A stretch of DNA of 64,000 nucleotides from Pseudactinotalea terrae (GTDB taxonomy: Bacteria > Actinomycetota > Actinomycetes > Actinomycetales > Beutenbergiaceae): positions 124,001 through 188,000 of the forward strand of contig NZ_WNXZ01000007.1 in the NCBI RefSeq assembly GCF_009733845.1, read 5' to 3'. The notes beneath the pieces are model-generated. The model was not told where the DNA came from. It worked only from the letters and a program-made list of their open reading frames with translations, and ran no database searches. Below are positions 36,571 to 45,550 of the stretch, one piece after another. A program made the translations under genes and the position numbers. Each line of letters starts with the position of its first letter. Within the stretch, counting starts at the first letter, position 1.

Positions 36571-36698
36571 GGCGCTCAGCCCACCTGGGTGATCAGTCCA
36601 GTCGGCCGGCTCTGTTCCGCACGAACTCGTCGAGGCCCCGACCGAGTTTCGCCGATCGCGCTCGACGCCACCCCGACCCGTGGGCAGTGCGCGTGTTT

Positions 36699-36714
36699 TC
36701 CACAGGTCTGTGGA
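36699..36714. repeat. Perfect palindrome before the toxin locus
   Basis: TCCACAG-GT-CTGTGGA is a perfect 7-2-7 palindrome, 66 bases before the first gene of the polymorphic toxin locus. It may be an operator. The halves resemble DnaA boxes (TTTTCCACA, TGTGGATGG), but there are only two and nothing else here looks like an origin. Confidence 0.45.
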
Positions 36715-36779
36715 TGGGCCGAGCGGGCGGGGAGCCATCGTCATTAGCGTCCTGACAGCACCGGACGAAGGGGGACACG

Positions 36780-37142
36780 ATGACGCGGTGGGAGCTCGAT
36801 CCCGAGCGTGTGCGAGGGGCACTGCACCAGGTCGAGGACAAGCGAGCGGAGCTGGAGGACGCGCTGGCGGAGACCCGGGCGTCGGCACTGGTGCTCGACG
36901 TCTCGGGAGGCGGCTGGCCGGTGGCGGCCGTGCCGAGGGCGATCGACGGGCTGCTCGCCGACCAGGTCGAGCGGCTGACCCGGATCCGGCAGCACATCGA
37001 CGCCGGCATCATCAGGACCGGGCTCGCCGTCGCGGCGTACGAGGTCGGCCACGAGGAGATGGCGTCGTCGCTGCAAGCCGCCGCCGTGGCGGCCGCGCAG
37101 TCCGGTGACCTGACCGCGTTCCAGCCGTACCTCGAGCCCTGA
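36780..37142 (+). CDS. WXG100/LXG-like helical partner of a polymorphic toxin
   Basis: 120-residue helical protein (VRGALHQVEDKRAELEDALA, DGLLADQVERLTRIRQHIDA, AYEVGHEEMASSLQAAAVAA). Size and helix pattern fit the small ESX-like or DUF6507-like partner proteins encoded before actinobacterial polymorphic toxins. GAAGGGGG precedes the ATG. The toxin gene starts one base after its stop region, so the two are co-translated. The partner role is inferred from context. Confidence 0.75.
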   Translation: MTRWELDPERVRGALHQVEDKRAELEDALAETRASALVLDVSGGGWPVAAVPRAIDGLLADQVERLTRIRQHIDAGIIRTGLAVAAYEVGHEEMASSLQAAAVAAAQSGDLTAFQPYLEP

Positions 37143-37143
37143 C

Positions 37144-39081
37144 GTGGGGCTCGCTCCGGTCCTCGAGACCGCCGGCACCGACCGGCGGCTGGAGTGCGAG
37201 GACAGCGACGGCCTGATCGACCCGGCAGGGTTCGCCTGCCGCGCGTCGGCCCTGCAGCCTTCGCGGATCGAGATCGCGGCCGCCGACCTGAGCAAGCTCG
37301 GTCAGGCGGTGCGCTGGCAGGTGACCGGCATCGCCGCCGACTGGCACTCGATGCGCCCCTGGTACGTGGCGCCCGAGCAGGAGGCGCTGCTCGGTCTGAT
37401 GGACGCGCCCGCCACCGATGCCCGCGAGATGGAGGAGAGCCTCGGCAACGCGAGGCGGATCCTCGAGGCCTACGCGAGCGAGCTGCAGGACATCCGGCAC
37501 ACCCTCGCCGAGCTGGAGTGGCGAGCGGAGGCGTTCCGGGCGCGCGTACGTGACGGCGTCATGGTTCCCGCCTCGGAAGCGCGGCGCCCTACGGTGCTGC
37601 AGTCCGCCGTCGGGCTCCTGCAGGGGTACGAGCCGGAGGTCCTGGTGCCCTGGTTCCAGGACACGAAGACGTGTGCGGAGAACGCGGCACTGCTGGCCGA
37701 GTACTGGCAGGTCATCGAGCGGCTGAGCACGGCTGCTGACGACGTCGAGAACGGCATCCGCGGCCTACTCACCGAGACCGCGCTCGTGGAGGACACCACC
37801 CCGATCCCCGCGGCGGTGTTCGACGCCTCCTACATCGAGATGCCGTGGGGGTGGCCGGTCGAGGAGGACAGGAACGTGCTGGAGTCGCTCGCCGACGGTG
37901 GCGGTCGGATCGGGCAGACCCTCCTCGACCTCCTCCCGCTGCTGAGCGCTGATCCGAAGACGGCGTCGCAGGCGTGGGGGGCCATGGCGGACCTGGCCGT
38001 GTCGGTGGTGGTGGCCGCCGCCTACCCCGAGTCGAGGTGGGCGCGCTACGGGCTCGACCGGGTCCCGTGGATGCACGATCGGTACCGAACCGCGGAGACG
38101 CTCGGCCTGGCGGTTGGCTACGACGCCGCCGCGGCCGACCACGGCGCCTCGCCCTGGCACGCCTGGGACGACGACGCGATCGCTACCGGCATCGAAGCCG
38201 GCTTCAACGTGGCGTCCATCTTCGTGCCGAGCGCGGGCATCTCTCGGTTCGCTGCCCTGTCGGCGCGCGCTGCCCGGGCGACACGGTGGACCGCGCTGGC
38301 GGCTGACGTCGCCGTCCCCGGCGGATCGTTCCTCGTCGCGGGGACCAGCCGCTTCGCGGGCAGTCTCGGCGATGCCGCCGGCATCACCAGTCACCTACGT
38401 GTCGGCGTCGCCCCGGTGAACCTCAGCGCCCTGATCGACGGCGCCGCCGACACCATCCGCCACCCGCCGGCCCTCGATCGACTCGTGGCGACGAGGGGGG
38501 TGCGCCCTGAGCTCCTCTCGCCCTGGCACCCCGGGCTGGTGTCGACGGTCGAGCCGCTGCAGCCCGACCTCGCCCGGGCGCAGACCTATGCCTCGGGCGA
38601 TGTCCGACTGCCGGGCTGGGAGACGCCGTGGTCGCCTGAGAACACCTTCACCCCGGGCTCGGGCGGCGAGGGTTGGTACGCCGAGGCCCGGCGGGTGGAG
38701 AAGCCGGCGTTCCAGTACCAGATCCAGGTCTCCGGGATCCTCCCCGACGCCAACGGGATGCTGCCCGAGTACTACCGCACCACTCCCGACGGGCGGGAGA
38801 TCAGCTATGACGGCATGGTCATGCGCGACGACATCCCCGTCCATCAGGAGATGAAGAACGGGTGGGACGACTTGGCGTTCCGTCCTGATTCCGCCAGGTC
38901 GAGAACCACGCTCGCGAAGTGGATCGCGCAGGCGCGGGACCAGCTCGACGCGCTCCCGCCTGACGGCGTCCTCGAGTGGCACTGCTCCAACCCCCACACG
39001 GCCGCCGCCGTCGAAGCAGCCTTTGCGGACCCCAGGCACGGACTCGCCGATGTCGTCGTTCTCTACACTCCGGGACTGTGA
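37144..39081 (+). CDS. Polymorphic toxin with C-terminal Tox-REase-5-like nuclease domain
   Basis: 645 residues. The N-terminal 200 residues are helical and WXG/LXG-like (WQVTGIAADWHSMRPWYV). The middle is Ala-rich and mildly hydrophobic. The last about 110 residues resemble Tox-REase-5: FQYQIQVSGILPDANGML, then Asp556 (EISYDGMVM), Glu569-x-Lys571 (VHQEMKNGWDD), Gln596/Gln600 (AQARDQLDAL) and ending ADVVVLYTPGL. The D...ExK...Q order is that of restriction-endonuclease-fold enzymes. It probably cuts DNA of rival cells after ESX-type export. GTG start; the stop overlaps the immunity gene ATG. Confidence 0.82.
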   Translation: MGLAPVLETAGTDRRLECEDSDGLIDPAGFACRASALQPSRIEIAAADLSKLGQAVRWQVTGIAADWHSMRPWYVAPEQEALLGLMDAPATDAREMEESLGNARRILEAYASELQDIRHTLAELEWRAEAFRARVRDGVMVPASEARRPTVLQSAVGLLQGYEPEVLVPWFQDTKTCAENAALLAEYWQVIERLSTAADDVENGIRGLLTETALVEDTTPIPAAVFDASYIEMPWGWPVEEDRNVLESLADGGGRIGQTLLDLLPLLSADPKTASQAWGAMADLAVSVVVAAAYPESRWARYGLDRVPWMHDRYRTAETLGLAVGYDAAAADHGASPWHAWDDDAIATGIEAGFNVASIFVPSAGISRFAALSARAARATRWTALAADVAVPGGSFLVAGTSRFAGSLGDAAGITSHLRVGVAPVNLSALIDGAADTIRHPPALDRLVATRGVRPELLSPWHPGLVSTVEPLQPDLARAQTYASGDVRLPGWETPWSPENTFTPGSGGEGWYAEARRVEKPAFQYQIQVSGILPDANGMLPEYYRTTPDGREISYDGMVMRDDIPVHQEMKNGWDDLAFRPDSARSRTTLAKWIAQARDQLDALPPDGVLEWHCSNPHTAAAVEAAFADPRHGLADVVVLYTPGL

Positions 39082-39791
39082 TGGCTGAGCTCTCCACCTC
39101 CGCAGTCGCGTGGGATCGCGACCGCGTCGCCGTGCGTGCGATCTGGGTGCGCGCCAATGAGTCGGTCGAGTGGATCGCCGCTGCGACCGACACCTTCGTC
39201 AAAGGGCTCCGGGACCTCCTCGACGTGCCCGAGTGGATCGACGTCACGTCCAGTCCGTGGCCGGGCGAGGTTGACGCCCAGCAGCAGCACGTGCGCGAGA
39301 ATCTCGTCGCCTACGAAGGGCGCGTCGCCGTCGGGAGTGGTTGCGACATCTCGCTGTACGGGGCCACGCCTCCGAGTCCGCAGCTGACCATTCACGCCGG
39401 TGCGATCACTCCCGGCAACCGGATCCCACTGCACTACGCGGGCCTCGGCTTCCACCCACAGTCCACGCCCCTATCGCGGCGCGAGGTCGTTGACGACCTG
39501 ATCGCGCTCGCTGTGCGTGCCTGCCAGCCGGCGGTGGTCACGTTCACGACCACCGCGGTGAACAAGGAGTCGGGGCGAACCGGCTGGCAGGTGCCCGCCG
39601 GCTACCGCGTCTGGATCGGCCCCGAGGTGGGGGGCATCTCCACCACAGCCGACGGCGTCACGGCCCGGCCGCTCGAAGGCGGGACCCTGCTGTCGGCTCC
39701 GGACGACTGGGAGGCGAGCGCCGTCGCCGAAGCCATGAACGCAACCCTCGAAGCCAACCACCTGGACGAGATCCCGCACGGGGCAGCGTGA
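39081..39791 (+). CDS. Probable immunity protein (Imm52-like)
   Basis: 236 residues, encoded directly after the nuclease toxin with a one-base stop/start overlap, the classic place for cognate immunity. The N-terminus (VRAIWVRANESVEWIAAATD, then TFVKGLRDLLDVPEWIDV) resembles Imm52, a family known to pair with Tox-REase-5. No signal peptide, as expected for a protein that neutralises a cytoplasmic nuclease. Family membership is tentative; the role follows from position. Confidence 0.7.
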   Translation: MAELSTSAVAWDRDRVAVRAIWVRANESVEWIAAATDTFVKGLRDLLDVPEWIDVTSSPWPGEVDAQQQHVRENLVAYEGRVAVGSGCDISLYGATPPSPQLTIHAGAITPGNRIPLHYAGLGFHPQSTPLSRREVVDDLIALAVRACQPAVVTFTTTAVNKESGRTGWQVPAGYRVWIGPEVGGISTTADGVTARPLEGGTLLSAPDDWEASAVAEAMNATLEANHLDEIPHGAA

Positions 39792-40022
39792 GCGGTAGGC
39801 GCCCGTGAGGGCGTGCCGCGGGTCGAGGCGACGATCGTCAGGCTCGCGCCGTGACTCGATCGCCAACTAGGCGATCCAGTCCCGCCGACCCGCGCTGTCG
39901 CGTGATCCGGGTGCCGACATGGCAATCGAGTCACGGGGCGGGGCAGGGGTCGGGCACCACGTGCAGCTTCGCCACTCCCCGCGGTGACCGGGCCGGACAG
40001 GGCGGCTGAGAGACTGGCGCAC

Positions 40023-40868
40023 ATGGTGGATGCGCGGCTGATCGGTGCGCTCACCGCCGCGTGGGGCCTGACCATCACGGGCCCGAGCGTGCAGGGCCCG
40101 TGCTCCACGCTGGTCCCGGTGGCGGGAGCTCACGGGGAGGCCGTGCTGAAGATCGAGCCGCCGGGCTCGCCGATCCGTGACGAGCTCCGTGCTCTGACGG
40201 CGTGGGGTGGCGAGGGCGCGGTCCGGCTGCTCGCCGCGGACCCCTCGAGATCGGCGCTGCTGCTGGAGCGGCTGGAGCCGCGTGACCTGGGCCCGCCGGT
40301 CGGCATGATCGATGCCTGCGAGGAGATCGGCCGCCTCGCGCGGACCCTCGACCGCCCGGCACCGAGCTGGCTCAAGGATCGTGCGAGCGACCGCCTGCGC
40401 GCGCTGGCGGACACGATCGACGCCATCCGCACGACCACGCACGCCCTGCCCCGCCGCCTGCTGGAACGCGGCCGATCGCTGGCGCTCGACCTGGCCGGTG
40501 AGCCCGACGTCGATGCGCGGCTCGTCCATGCCCAGCTCCACCAGCGCAACGTGCTCTGGCGCCCCGACCCGGGCGAGTGGGTGGCGATCTCACCCCACCC
40601 GGTCGCGGCCGAGCCGGCGTGGGTGGTCGCGCCGGTGCTGTGGCACCGCTGGGACGCCGTCGTCAGCGCCTACGACGTCCGCGCCCACCTCAACTTCCGC
40701 CTCGACCTGGTCAGCGACGCCGCCGGGATCGATACCGACCGAGCCCGCGTGGTGAGCGAGCTGCGGGTCCTGAGCAACGCCGTCGAGCAGGTGCAGCGGG
40801 GCGGTGCTGACCTGGCCGAGCAGCTCACGCGACACGTCACGATCATCAAGGCGCTGCAGCCGGCCTGA
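40023..40868 (+). CDS. Aminoglycoside phosphotransferase-like protein without catalytic Asp
   Basis: 281 residues from the ATG at 40023, which has GAGAG upstream; a GTG at 39984 would add 13 residues. The overall pattern fits the APH(6)/hydroxyurea phosphotransferase family: WGLTITGPSVQGPCSTLVPV, GEAVLKIEPPG, ALLLERLEPRDLG. The catalytic loop that should read HGDLHxxN is HAQLHQRN (Gln171 instead of Asp). The metal motif IDPKP is ISPHP (Ser190 instead of Asp). Both key acidic residues are gone, so it is probably a pseudokinase or ligand binder and should not be called a resistance gene. Confidence 0.85.
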   Translation: MVDARLIGALTAAWGLTITGPSVQGPCSTLVPVAGAHGEAVLKIEPPGSPIRDELRALTAWGGEGAVRLLAADPSRSALLLERLEPRDLGPPVGMIDACEEIGRLARTLDRPAPSWLKDRASDRLRALADTIDAIRTTTHALPRRLLERGRSLALDLAGEPDVDARLVHAQLHQRNVLWRPDPGEWVAISPHPVAAEPAWVVAPVLWHRWDAVVSAYDVRAHLNFRLDLVSDAAGIDTDRARVVSELRVLSNAVEQVQRGGADLAEQLTRHVTIIKALQPA

Positions 40869-40871
40869 GGC

Positions 40872-41675
40872 TCACATCCTCGAGTAGCGCGCCCGCGCGA
40901 ACGAGTACAGCCCGTACGCGGCCAGCCCGGCAGCCACGACCAGCAGCAGCACCACACCGAGCGGCTGGTCGCGTAGCGCCTTGAGGGCCGCGTCGAGCCC
41001 GGTGGGCTGGTTCGGGTCGGCCTGCACCGCGGCGGTGAGGAACAACCCGCCCATGACGGCGAGCGCGACGCCCTTGGCCACGTAGCCGACCACCCCGAGC
41101 ACAGTCACCGCGCGGCTGATCTCGCGGTTGCCGGTGCCGCTCAGGTCCTCGCGGAACTTCCGCTTCGCGCCCTTGTACACGTGGTAGGCACCCACGCCCA
41201 GCACCACCAGCCCCACGACGCCCACCAGGATCCGCCCCGCCGGCGCGGCCATCAGGCTGCTGGTGGCCTCCGAGCTCGCCTCGCCGCCGGATCCCGAACC
41301 CGTGACGACCCGGAACGCCGTGACCGCGAGCCCGCCGTACACGAGCGCCTTGCCGACCGCCTTCACCCGATCGCCGAGCTGCTCGCGCTTGGAACCACGG
41401 TGCGGGACGACAGCCTCCACCAGCTGCCACAGGGCCAGCGCCGCAAACCCGGCCGCGCACACCCACAGCAGGATGTTGCCGCCACCCGTGGAACCGAGCT
41501 GCTCGAGAGCACCGGTCTGGTCGGCCTCGCCGGAGGACCCGAGCGCCACCCGGCCCGCGATCCAGGCGATCAGCAGGTGCACGACCCCGCTCCCCACGTA
41601 CCCGACCCGCGCGACCCATTCGAAGGACCGGCTGCGACTCGCCCGCTCGGCCATGCCCTGCACGTCGTTGCTCAT
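40872..41675 (-). CDS. DUF1206 membrane protein
   Basis: 267 residues with six hydrophobic segments arranged as three similar two-helix units, each opening with a GYV-G or similar turn (WVARVGYVGSGVVHLLIAWI, VKAVGKALVYGGLAVTAFRV, VLGVVGYVAKGVALAVMGGL). This threefold repeat defines DUF1206, common in Actinobacteria and of unknown role. The ATG at 41675 has no strong ribosome site. It converges with the APH-like gene. Confidence 0.88.
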   Translation of the reverse strand: MSNDVQGMAERASRSRSFEWVARVGYVGSGVVHLLIAWIAGRVALGSSGEADQTGALEQLGSTGGGNILLWVCAAGFAALALWQLVEAVVPHRGSKREQLGDRVKAVGKALVYGGLAVTAFRVVTGSGSGGEASSEATSSLMAAPAGRILVGVVGLVVLGVGAYHVYKGAKRKFREDLSGTGNREISRAVTVLGVVGYVAKGVALAVMGGLFLTAAVQADPNQPTGLDAALKALRDQPLGVVLLLVVAAGLAAYGLYSFARARYSRM

Positions 41676-41746
41676 GTGCCGATCTCACCAGAGCGCGGCG
41701 GACTTGGCTGCCAAATGCGCGCCCTCCCGCGGCATAGCCTGGTGGG

Positions 41747-42346
41747 ATGCCGATCGATCTCGACAGCCTTCGCGTGGAGGTCCTGCGCACCGAGGAGACC
41801 GACCCGAGCACGGAGCTCACCAGCGATCTCGGGGGCGGCATGGTCGTGCGGCTGGTGAGCGCCACGGAGGCAGGTCCGCAGGCGCTGGTGCGCTCCGCCG
41901 TCGACCTCCCGGCGGAGCGCCTGCTGACGATCGGGGTGGGCAGCACGGTCAGGGCGGAGCTCGACGGAATCGCGGTGCGTCCGCACAACGTGGGGGAGCA
42001 CCGGTTCCTGGGCGCGGTGCTCGACGGCTCGCCGTACGTGTCCTCCATGCTGATCTCGCCCGGTGTGCACTTCGGGCTCGAGGGCGTGCAGGACCTGCTG
42101 GTCGCTGCGCCGCGGCGCTCGCTCACGATCTGCCGTCCGATGGAACGCAGCTTCCCCGAGCCGTGCGCCACCCTGGCCACCCTCGCCGCGAAGGTGTTCC
42201 GCGATGCGGCGGACCCCTGCACACCCGATGTGTTCTGGTGGCGCGCCGGCGTGCTGCATCGCATCGACGTGGACCATCAGGCGAAGTACGTGGGCGTGCC
42301 GCCCGCCGTCACCGGCTTCATCGAGACGTTGCCGAAGCAGATCTGA
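41747..42346 (+). CDS. Unknown protein
   Basis: 199 residues with no recognised family, signal peptide or membrane helix. It looks mixed alpha/beta (MVVRLVSATEAGPQALVRSA, SPYVSSMLISPGVHFGLEGV) with a Cys/Trp-rich end (DPCTPDVFWWRAGVLHRIDV). A TAGCCT word ends six bases before the ATG, so a leaderless transcript is possible. It lies alone between DUF1206 and the sugar operon. Confidence 0.65.
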   Translation: MPIDLDSLRVEVLRTEETDPSTELTSDLGGGMVVRLVSATEAGPQALVRSAVDLPAERLLTIGVGSTVRAELDGIAVRPHNVGEHRFLGAVLDGSPYVSSMLISPGVHFGLEGVQDLLVAAPRRSLTICRPMERSFPEPCATLATLAAKVFRDAADPCTPDVFWWRAGVLHRIDVDHQAKYVGVPPAVTGFIETLPKQI

Positions 42347-42361
42347 GCGCGGAGCGCCCGC

Positions 42362-43120
42362 CTACGAGAAGTGCACCCCGCCATTGAGGTCGAGCACGGT
42401 GCCGGTGGTGAACCCGGAGTCGAGGCGAGCGAAGTACTCGACCGCGGCGGCGACGTCGGCGGGGTAGCCCGGCCGCGTGACCGGGATGCTGGCGATCGTC
42501 TTCTCCTGATCGGCCTTGGGGGTGAAGGTCTCGTGGAACGGGGTGTCGAGGATCAGCCCCGGCGCGATCGAGTTGACGGTGATGCCTCGCCCGGCGACCT
42601 CCTTGGCGAGGGCGCGGGTGAAGCCGTCGAGCGCGGCCTTCGAGGTGGCATATGCGCCGGCACCCGCACCGCCGCCGTTCTCGCCCGCGAGCGAGGAGAT
42701 GTTGACGACCCGGCCGCCCTCGCCCAGGTGCCGCAGCGCCGCCCGGCTCACGTAGAAGGCGGAGGACAGGTTGACCTTGAGCACGAGGTCCCAGTGCTCG
42801 TCGCTCATCTCGGCCAGCGGGTGCCGGGCGATGAGCCCACCCGCGTTGTTCACCACGATGTCGAGCCCGCCCAGGCGGGAGGCGAAGTCATCGACGACGG
42901 CGGTCACCGCGGCCGAGTCCGTCGCGTCCAGGTTCGCACCGATCACCTCGATGCCCTCGCCCGCGAGCGCAGCCACCGCCTCGTCGGCCGACCGGCTGTG
43001 CGTGGTGAGCGCCACCTGCGCACCCGCGGCGGCGAGGTGCTTGACCACCCCGAGGCCGATGCCGATACCACCGCCCGTCACGATCGCGCGGCGTCCGGCG
43101 AGGGTCTGCGGCTTCTCCAT
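42362..43120 (-). CDS. Short-chain dehydrogenase/reductase of the sugar operon
   Basis: Classical SDR (252 aa). NAD(P) motif VTGGGIGIGLG, then DIVVNNAGG, catalytic Ser in VVNISSLAGE, Tyr/Lys in AYATSKAALDG, and SIAPGLILDTPFHE. It is the last gene of the eight-gene carbohydrate operon and probably oxidises or reduces a sugar or polyol. AAGGAGA precedes the ATG at 43120. The gap to the kinase gene upstream is only 10 bases. Confidence 0.93.
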   Translation of the reverse strand: MEKPQTLAGRRAIVTGGGIGIGLGVVKHLAAAGAQVALTTHSRSADEAVAALAGEGIEVIGANLDATDSAAVTAVVDDFASRLGGLDIVVNNAGGLIARHPLAEMSDEHWDLVLKVNLSSAFYVSRAALRHLGEGGRVVNISSLAGENGGGAGAGAYATSKAALDGFTRALAKEVAGRGITVNSIAPGLILDTPFHETFTPKADQEKTIASIPVTRPGYPADVAAAVEYFARLDSGFTTGTVLDLNGGVHFS

Positions 43121-43130
43121 GGTGTCTCCT

Positions 43131-44357
43131 TCAGTCGAGGTCTGCTGAGCTGGCCTGCACGAGCAGGTCACCGCTCACGAACGTATCGCCAAGCCCGATG
43201 GTCGAGAACGGCGTGGTCAGATAGGGGGTCGCCACGACGCTCGCGCGGTACCCCTCGGTCACCGGCCCAGAAGGCGGGATCTCGACGGCGAAGCTCGCCT
43301 CGCGAGGGATCCTCCAGGTCCCCTGGGGCTCACCGTGCGCGGCGCGGTTCGCGGCCGCGAGGCTGCCGGCCGCGAGCGCACGCTCCTCACGCGCAGGGTC
43401 GCGCCGATGCACGCTCATCGCCCACTCGTCGGCGTGCACGACCACCCGCTGCAGTCCGTGCGCAGCAGCGAACACGGCCGCGGCGTGTGACGGGTCACCG
43501 GCACCCACCAGCCGGCCGAGCTCGCTCGCGTTCATCCCCACCGAGTCGACGTGGCCGCCCACGAGTGCCATCACGCGATCGAGCTCACCGGCGGTCGCGT
43601 ACTCGGCGAGCTCCAGGTGCACGAGCCGGGCGCCGCCGGCCCGCCAGCCTGCCGCGGCCTCGGCCACTCGCGGGAGCGCTTCCTCGCGTGCTCGTCCGAT
43701 GCCGTTGAGGCCGGACACCAGGCCCACGCCGCCGGTCACCAGCGAGGGCGACACCGCCAGGAAGCCCTCGTCGAGCTGCAGGCGCTTACGGACCAGCACC
43801 ACGGTGATCCGGCTCGATCGCGTCACGGTGACACCGCCGCCGGAGGTACCGCGAGTCAGCTCCAGCACGTGGTTGGAAGGCACCACCGGGCCCGGCACCG
43901 GTGCGAGCTGCCTCACGGGTGCCGGCGCACCGTCGTCGATCACATGCACGTTGTCGGCGGTCGCACGCAGCTGCCGCTCGCTGCGGTTCGTCAGCGCCAG
44001 CAGGGGCGCCAGCCCGAGCGCCGACCAGCTCCAGCACGCCTGGATCGAGGTACCACCGCACTGCACCCGCTCCGGGGGCCCGACCAGCTGCTCCAGCAGC
44101 GGCTCGGCCGCCTCGTCGTCGATGAACAGCTCGCCGTCACGGCCCTCCAGCAACCACGACCGCAGCGTGGCCATCCCGGCGTCGAACGCCTCGGACCCGG
44201 CGTGGTCGCCGGTCAGCAGACGCTCGAGCGCACTGTCGGTCACCCGGTGCAGGGCATCGGTGGTCGCGCTGAACCCAGCCACGACCGGTCCGCATCCCTC
44301 CACGAGCGCCGCCCGTTGCTCGACGAGCCGTTCGTACCGCTCCCGCGCGTCGGTCAT
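43131..44357 (-). CDS. ADP-dependent sugar kinase family protein, copy 2
   Basis: 408 residues, related to the ADP-dependent glucokinase/phosphofructokinase family of the ribokinase superfamily. Features are VVAGFSATTDALHRV at the start, VQCGGTSIQACWSWSALGL, GLVSGLNGIG, DSVGMNASELGRLVGAG and the catalytic GLGDTF near the end (FSTIGLGDTFVSGD). The ADP preference is a family property, not shown here. It is paralogous to and translationally coupled with the next kinase gene (ATGA overlap). Confidence 0.85.
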   Translation of the reverse strand: MTDARERYERLVEQRAALVEGCGPVVAGFSATTDALHRVTDSALERLLTGDHAGSEAFDAGMATLRSWLLEGRDGELFIDDEAAEPLLEQLVGPPERVQCGGTSIQACWSWSALGLAPLLALTNRSERQLRATADNVHVIDDGAPAPVRQLAPVPGPVVPSNHVLELTRGTSGGGVTVTRSSRITVVLVRKRLQLDEGFLAVSPSLVTGGVGLVSGLNGIGRAREEALPRVAEAAAGWRAGGARLVHLELAEYATAGELDRVMALVGGHVDSVGMNASELGRLVGAGDPSHAAAVFAAAHGLQRVVVHADEWAMSVHRRDPAREERALAAGSLAAANRAAHGEPQGTWRIPREASFAVEIPPSGPVTEGYRASVVATPYLTTPFSTIGLGDTFVSGDLLVQASSADLD

Positions 44358-45550
44358 GTCGCCACCAAGCCGGCGACCAGGCCGCCGAGGAAGGTGTCGC
44401 CGAGCCCGATCGTGGTCGGCGCAGCGGTGGCAGGCCGCGGGATCGGCACGACGGCGATCATGTCGCCCACCAGCTCCTCGATGCGGCGCGTGACCTCGCT
44501 GACCGCGGGCTCGATCTCCAGCTCACCGACGGCGTCCCTGTCGGGCTCCCGCCAGTCGTCACCGTGGGCGAAGCGTGCAGTGGCGGTCAGCACCCCGGAG
44601 CGGAGCGCGTGCCGGAGGTCGGAGCCACCGCCGTAGGCGAGCGCCCAGTCGCGCGTGTGCATGACGAGGGTGGGGGTACCGATCAGCCCGTGCAGCGTGA
44701 GCACGGCCTCCGCGACCGCGCGGGCGTCGAGCAGGTCGAGGTCGTGGCCGAGGTAGAGCTGCGCCTCGTCCTCGTTCATCGACCACACGTCGATCGACCC
44801 GGCGAGGGTGGCAAGCACGACCTGCCGCTGCTCGTCGTGGTGGAAGCCGGCATCCTCGTAGACCACCAGCGCGCCCTGCCGCCGACCCGCCAGCGCATCG
44901 CGCACCTGGCCGGTCCGCGCCTGGATCACCTCCAGGTCCGGCATCGAGTTGAAGCCCGAGACCACGATCACCTCCGCCCGTGACACGGCGGCCCCGAAGT
45001 CCGGGTGCAGCCGGAGCTCGGCGTTCGGTGGGTCGTTCACGAGAATGAGCCGGTTCGGGCGCGGGGCCACCACCTCCGAGCCGTCGGTCAGCCGGATCCG
45101 CGCACCCTCGGCGTACTGCACGATCACGTGCGGGTCGGTCGAGTCCGCCTCCGCGCTGCAGATGAAGTCGACCGAGTCCGGCAGCAGCCTGCGCACGTCG
45201 TCGTCGATCGAGACCAGGTGCAGCAGCGAGGGGAGGCCGAGCCGGTCGAGCGCCACCGCTGCACGCACGCTCGACCCGCCCAGCGTCACCACGGTGTCGA
45301 AACGCTGCGAGAAGGCGAGCAGCGCCGTCGGGTCCGCGGCGAAGCGCTCCCCTCCATTCCCTGCGCGCATCTGCGAGAGCAGCGTGAGCAGGATGTCGCG
45401 CTCGCCGACCACAGCACCTGGCATGACGAGGTCGTCGATGCTGATCCCGTACGACTGGACCAGTCCCTCGATCACCTCCGCGTCCCACGAGATCTCGTAG
45501 TCCACGCATCCACCCATGCCGAGCACGATGTCGGCGCTCGCCGAGCTCAT
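44354..45550 (-). CDS. ADP-dependent sugar kinase family protein, copy 1
   Basis: 398 residues of the same family: VLGMGGCVDYEISW, VVTLGGSSVRAAVALDRLGL, VIVVSGFNSMPDLEVIQART, DVWSMNEDEAQLYLGHD and TTIGLGDTFLGG with the catalytic Asp. It is clearly diverged from copy 2, so the two may act on different substrates (for example sugar then sugar phosphate) or form a heteromer. It overlaps the aldolase gene upstream by four bases. Confidence 0.85.
   Translation of the reverse strand: MSSASADIVLGMGGCVDYEISWDAEVIEGLVQSYGISIDDLVMPGAVVGERDILLTLLSQMRAGNGGERFAADPTALLAFSQRFDTVVTLGGSSVRAAVALDRLGLPSLLHLVSIDDDVRRLLPDSVDFICSAEADSTDPHVIVQYAEGARIRLTDGSEVVAPRPNRLILVNDPPNAELRLHPDFGAAVSRAEVIVVSGFNSMPDLEVIQARTGQVRDALAGRRQGALVVYEDAGFHHDEQRQVVLATLAGSIDVWSMNEDEAQLYLGHDLDLLDARAVAEAVLTLHGLIGTPTLVMHTRDWALAYGGGSDLRHALRSGVLTATARFAHGDDWREPDRDAVGELEIEPAVSEVTRRIEELVGDMIAVVPIPRPATAAPTTIGLGDTFLGGLVAGLVAT

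Noticed and set aside
36696-36717. Two DnaA-box-like words suggesting a replication origin
   Set aside because: Only two imperfect boxes, no AT-rich region, no dnaA, dnaN or parAB genes nearby. Better read as an operator palindrome.
40023-40868. Aminoglycoside resistance gene
   Set aside because: The catalytic Asp of HGDLH and the metal Asp of IDPKP are both replaced, so calling resistance from family membership would be unsafe.
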